Below are positions 5,027-7,574 of a stretch of DNA of 7,574 nt, in pieces. The notes under the pieces were generated by a model, which had not been told where the DNA came from, ran no database searches, and saw only the letters and a list, made by a program, of their open reading frames with translations. Every line of letters begins with the position of its first letter. Position 1 is the stretch's first letter. The position numbers and the translations under genes were made by a program. Origin of the DNA: Campylobacterales bacterium (lineage in GTDB: Bacteria; Campylobacterota; Campylobacteria; Campylobacterales; Arcobacteraceae); NCBI GenBank assembly GCA_019752775.1, contig JAIELU010000249.1:1-7574 (forward strand), given 5' to 3'.

Positions 5027-5551
5027 TTAGTTTTTTGGAAGAGCCATCATATTGACATATCTTCCCTCAAGTTTTGGTTCTTTATCCATAACTGCAATAT
5101 CTTCAATCATGGGCCATATTCTATTTAAAACATCAACTCCAGATTGAGGATTAGCCATTTCTCTACCTTTTAGAAAAACTCTAAATTTAACATGATTTCC
5201 TTCTTCAATGAATTCTCTTGCATGTTTAACTTTGTAGTTAACATCATTTTCTGCAATTTTAACAGATAATTTAATCTCTTTAATTACAATTACTTTTTGA
5301 TTTTTCTTAGCTTCTTTTTTCTTTTTTTCTTGTTGATATCTAAATTTACCATAATCCATGATTTTTGCAACTGGAGGTTTTCCATCAGGAGCAATTAAAA
5401 CTAAGTCTAAACCTAAACTATCAGCAGTTTGAAGTGCTTCTGCTGTACTAATAATTCCATAATTAGTACCATCATCACCTGTACATCTCACTTCTTTTAC
5501 TGTAATCATTTCATTCATGATTACATCGTCTTTTCTTTTGTCTTTACTCAA
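5027..5551 (-). CDS. infC: Translation initiation factor IF-3, TTG start
   Basis: Full-length IF-3 (174 residues). The N-terminal domain covers about 12-78 with GIISTAEALQTAD and MDYGKFRYQQEKKKKEAKK. A Lys-rich linker follows, then the C-terminal domain (about 86-172) with KEIKLSVKIAENDV, VKFRVFLKGREM and EPKLEGRYVNMMALPK. IF-3 binds the 30S subunit, keeps 50S off and rejects poor start codons. The start is TTG 5551, overlapping the thrS stop by 4 bases (TTGA), with GGGAG 6 bases upstream. The next in-frame ATGs (M12, M15) would cut into the N-terminal domain. A non-AUG start fits the known E. coli scheme, where an AUU start makes infC feedback-sensitive to IF-3; here that is inference. Confidence 0.97.
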   Translation of the reverse strand: MSKDKRKDDVIMNEMITVKEVRCTGDDGTNYGIISTAEALQTADSLGLDLVLIAPDGKPPVAKIMDYGKFRYQQEKKKKEAKKNQKVIVIKEIKLSVKIAENDVNYKVKHAREFIEEGNHVKFRVFLKGREMANPQSGVDVLNRIWPMIEDIAVMDKEPKLEGRYVNMMALPKN

Positions 5552-7356
5552 ATTTTGCTCCCGCTTAGTATTTCATTTAGCATAGATATAAATTCATCTT
5601 TGCTCATATTTGATTGTTCTCTAGTTCTTCTATTTCTTAACGCAATAGTTTTATTAGCAACTTCTTCATCTCCAATTACAACTATCATTGGAACTCTCTC
5701 TTTTTCTGCCATTCTAATTCTTTTATTTAAACTTTCGTTCATATTAAAGATTTTAGAATCCATACCATCTTCTACTAAAGCTTTTTGTAGCTCTTTTGCA
5801 TATTCAAGATGAGAATCGGCAATTGGAACAAAAATAACTTGAGTTGGTGCAATAACAAATGGAAATTCACCAGCACAATGTTCAGTTAGAATACCAATAA
5901 ATCTTTCAAAAGAACCTAAAATTGCTCTATGAATCATAACTGGTTGTTCTTTTTCACCTTTGTCATTGATAAATTCTGCATTAAATCTTTGTGGTAAATT
6001 CATATCAACTTGAACGGTTCCACATTGCCATTTTCTACCAATTGCATCTAGGATTTTAATGTCGATTTTTGGACCATAAAATGCTCCACCACCTTCATCA
6101 ATTTCATAAGAAATATTTTTCTCATTTAAAGCATCCATAATTCCAGCAGTTGTTTTTTCCCAGAAAATATCATCACCAATCGCTTTTTCAGGTTTTGTTG
6201 AAACTTCGATTTCATATTTAAAATCGAACATTTTAAGAAGTGAATCAACGAACTCTAATACTTCAAAAATTACTTGTTTTATTTGGTCTTGTGTACAAAA
6301 GATATGTGAATCATCTTGTGTAAATTCTCTTACTCTAAATAATCCATGCATTGCCCCTGACATTTCATGTCTGTGAACAACACCATATTCAAAAAGTTTT
6401 TTTGGTAAATCTTTATATGAAACTAGATTATTTTTAAAGATTTGAATATGTCCAACACAGTTCATTGGTTTAATTCCATACTCTTGTTCATCAATAGTAG
6501 TGAAATACATATTTTCTTTATAATTTTCATAATGTCCTGAAATTTTCCACATTTCTGCTTTTAAGATTTCAGGTCCTCTCACAGGTTCATAACCTCTAAC
6601 TCTGTGAGCTTTATATAAAAGATGTTCAAGTTTACTTCTTAGTCTTGCACCATTTGGTAACCACATAGGTAGACCTGCTCCAACATCATCATTGAATGTG
6701 AAAAGTTCAAGTTCAGTTCCAAGTTTTCTATGATCTCTTTTTTTTGCTTCTTCAATCATTCTTGAGTAATCAAATAATGCTTGTTTGTCAAAAAATGCAA
6801 TACCATAAATTCTAGTAATCATTTCATTTTTTTCATCACCACCAAGATATGCACCTGCTACTCTTGTTAGTTTAAAACTTCTAATCATTCTAGTATTTGG
6901 TAAGTGAGGACCTCTACATAAGTCTTCGAAATCACCTTGTTTATATATTGTTAAGGTATCGTCTTTGATATTTTTTAGAACAGCTTGTTTTAATTCATCA
7001 TTTTTGAATTTCTCAAAAAACTCTTCTTTTGTAGTTTCATATCTTGTAATAGGAAGTTTTCTATCTGCGATTTCTTTCATTTTCTTTTCAATAGTTGGTA
7101 AATCTTCATCTGAAATTTTACTTTCTACTTTAAAATCATAGTAAAAACCTTCTTTTACAACAGGTCCCACAAAGAATTTTGCTTCAGGATAAAGTTCTTT
7201 AATAGCTTGTGCCATCATGTGAGCGCATGAGTGTCTTAAAATATCTAATGACTCTTTTGAGTCATCGGCTTTAATCTCATCTCCTTGGATATTTAAAGCC
7301 AGAGCAGTTTGAAGGTCGTAGATTTGACCATCTTTTAATATACCAATAGGTTCCAA
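5548..7356 (-). CDS. thrS: Threonyl-tRNA synthetase, TTG start
   Basis: Cytoplasmic class II synthetase charging tRNA-Thr. At 602 residues it is shorter than the E. coli enzyme (642): the N-terminal TGS domain is reduced to about 35 residues, as I recall for Campylobacter ThrS. The editing domain has HSCAH (His42, His46) and CRGPH (Cys147, His151), which removes mischarged Ser. The catalytic domain starts near 215, with motif 1 around GLPMWLPNGARLR. The zinc ligands are Cys300 (KPMNC), His351 (DDSHIF) and His476 (VMIHRA). Motif 2 is FRVREFTQDD and motif 3 GSFERFIGIL. The anticodon-binding domain runs from about 503 to the end. The start is TTG 7356, with AAGGAA just upstream at 7366-7361 and no ATG in frame before residue 47. 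The stop overlaps the infC start, so the two are translated in coupling. Confidence 0.98.
   Translation of the reverse strand: MEPIGILKDGQIYDLQTALALNIQGDEIKADDSKESLDILRHSCAHMMAQAIKELYPEAKFFVGPVVKEGFYYDFKVESKISDEDLPTIEKKMKEIADRKLPITRYETTKEEFFEKFKNDELKQAVLKNIKDDTLTIYKQGDFEDLCRGPHLPNTRMIRSFKLTRVAGAYLGGDEKNEMITRIYGIAFFDKQALFDYSRMIEEAKKRDHRKLGTELELFTFNDDVGAGLPMWLPNGARLRSKLEHLLYKAHRVRGYEPVRGPEILKAEMWKISGHYENYKENMYFTTIDEQEYGIKPMNCVGHIQIFKNNLVSYKDLPKKLFEYGVVHRHEMSGAMHGLFRVREFTQDDSHIFCTQDQIKQVIFEVLEFVDSLLKMFDFKYEIEVSTKPEKAIGDDIFWEKTTAGIMDALNEKNISYEIDEGGGAFYGPKIDIKILDAIGRKWQCGTVQVDMNLPQRFNAEFINDKGEKEQPVMIHRAILGSFERFIGILTEHCAGEFPFVIAPTQVIFVPIADSHLEYAKELQKALVEDGMDSKIFNMNESLNKRIRMAEKERVPMIVVIGDEEVANKTIALRNRRTREQSNMSKDEFISMLNEILSGSKI
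5558..5562 (-). promoter_or_regulatory. Shine-Dalgarno of infC
   Basis: GGGAG on the minus strand, inside the thrS 3' end, 6 bases before TTG 5551. It supports the non-AUG start. Confidence 0.7.
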
Positions 7357-7466
7357 TAATTTCCTTTTTTTCTTAATTATTTATTAAATTACGACTATTT
7401 TACCTCAAAGTGACTTAAACTAATTGAGATATAACTTAATTTAGTAAATTTTCGTTACAATTAAGC
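7357..7466. promoter_or_regulatory. Divergent control region between thrS and the right-edge gene
   Basis: This 110-base AT-rich spacer must hold the thrS promoter. TAAAAT at 7402-7397 (minus) is a possible -10 without a good -35. On the plus strand TTGAGA (7424-7429) matches five of six -35 bases but has no clear -10 at the right distance. No operator or leader structure is evident. Confidence 0.4.
7361..7366 (-). promoter_or_regulatory. Shine-Dalgarno of thrS
   Basis: AAGGAA on the minus strand, four bases before TTG 7356, preceded by a run of A. It supports the TTG start. Confidence 0.65.
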
Positions 7467-7574
7467 ATGATTTTAAACTTATCAAAAATAAAAACAGAAA
7501 GCTTATTGTTATTTTGTAAAGACTTGATTCTATCGTATAAAGATAAAAAAGAGATAGAAAAATATATTATGGAT
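7467..7574 (+). CDS. Unknown protein, N-terminal 36 residues (runs off right edge)
   Basis: An open frame begins at ATG 7467 and continues without a stop for 36 codons to the window edge. The peptide begins MILNLSKIKTESLLLF and continues with a charged helical stretch (YKDKKEIEKY). It has no signal peptide and no recognisable motif. There is no convincing Shine-Dalgarno, so the true start could differ. Support comes from the divergent placement next to thrS and from the open frame in AT-rich DNA, where chance stops are frequent. No function can be given. Confidence 0.45.
   Translation, partial: MILNLSKIKTESLLLFCKDLILSYKDKKEIEKYIMD

Noticed and set aside
5429..5812. Plus-strand open frame of 127 codons
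   Set aside because: It is antisense to thrS and infC, both of which are certain.
1..7574. CRISPR array or complete insertion sequence
   Set aside because: No series of regularly spaced long repeats and no transposase gene were seen.

Overview
The window looks like chromosomal DNA of an Arcobacter-group member of the Campylobacterota. The DNA is strongly AT-rich. The translation and ribosomal cluster runs thrS-infC-rpmI-rplT. ThrS is about 600 residues with a reduced N-terminus, as I recall for Campylobacter ThrS. The truncated sensor kinase carries the HQWRQPL H-box common in this phylum. These assignments rest on recalled family features, not on a database search.

The right half (about 4224 to 7356, minus strand) is a core block. 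thrS and infC overlap by 4 bases, and both begin with TTG codons placed behind good Shine-Dalgarno sequences. A hairpin terminator or attenuator and a clear promoter separate infC from rpmI. The rpmI-rplT spacer carries three consecutive stem-loops. A weak terminator follows rplT. Divergent from thrS, the first 36 codons of another gene run off the right edge.

The left half (about 1000 to 4200) is accessory and visibly more AT-rich. A tyrosine recombinase of the phage-integrase type ends at 2880. Its reading frame is open right back to the rplT stop codon but has no standard start codon before 3947. Convergent to it are three tightly packed small genes of unknown function (1871 to 2820). Divergent from those is a small adenine-type DNA methyltransferase (1688 to 1012), split by a one-base frameshift and ending in a ribbon-helix-helix-like segment. 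The 182-base divergent spacer holds two good palindromes. At the far left is the C-terminal part of a membrane sensor histidine kinase.

My reading is one end of an integrated, possibly decaying mobile element next to the rplT operon: a recombinase at the boundary, a methyltransferase that may bind DNA through its tail, and a three-gene cassette of unknown role. The far end of the element is not identifiable in this window. The two frame disruptions sit at short A/T homopolymers, so sequencing error must be excluded before either gene is called dead.
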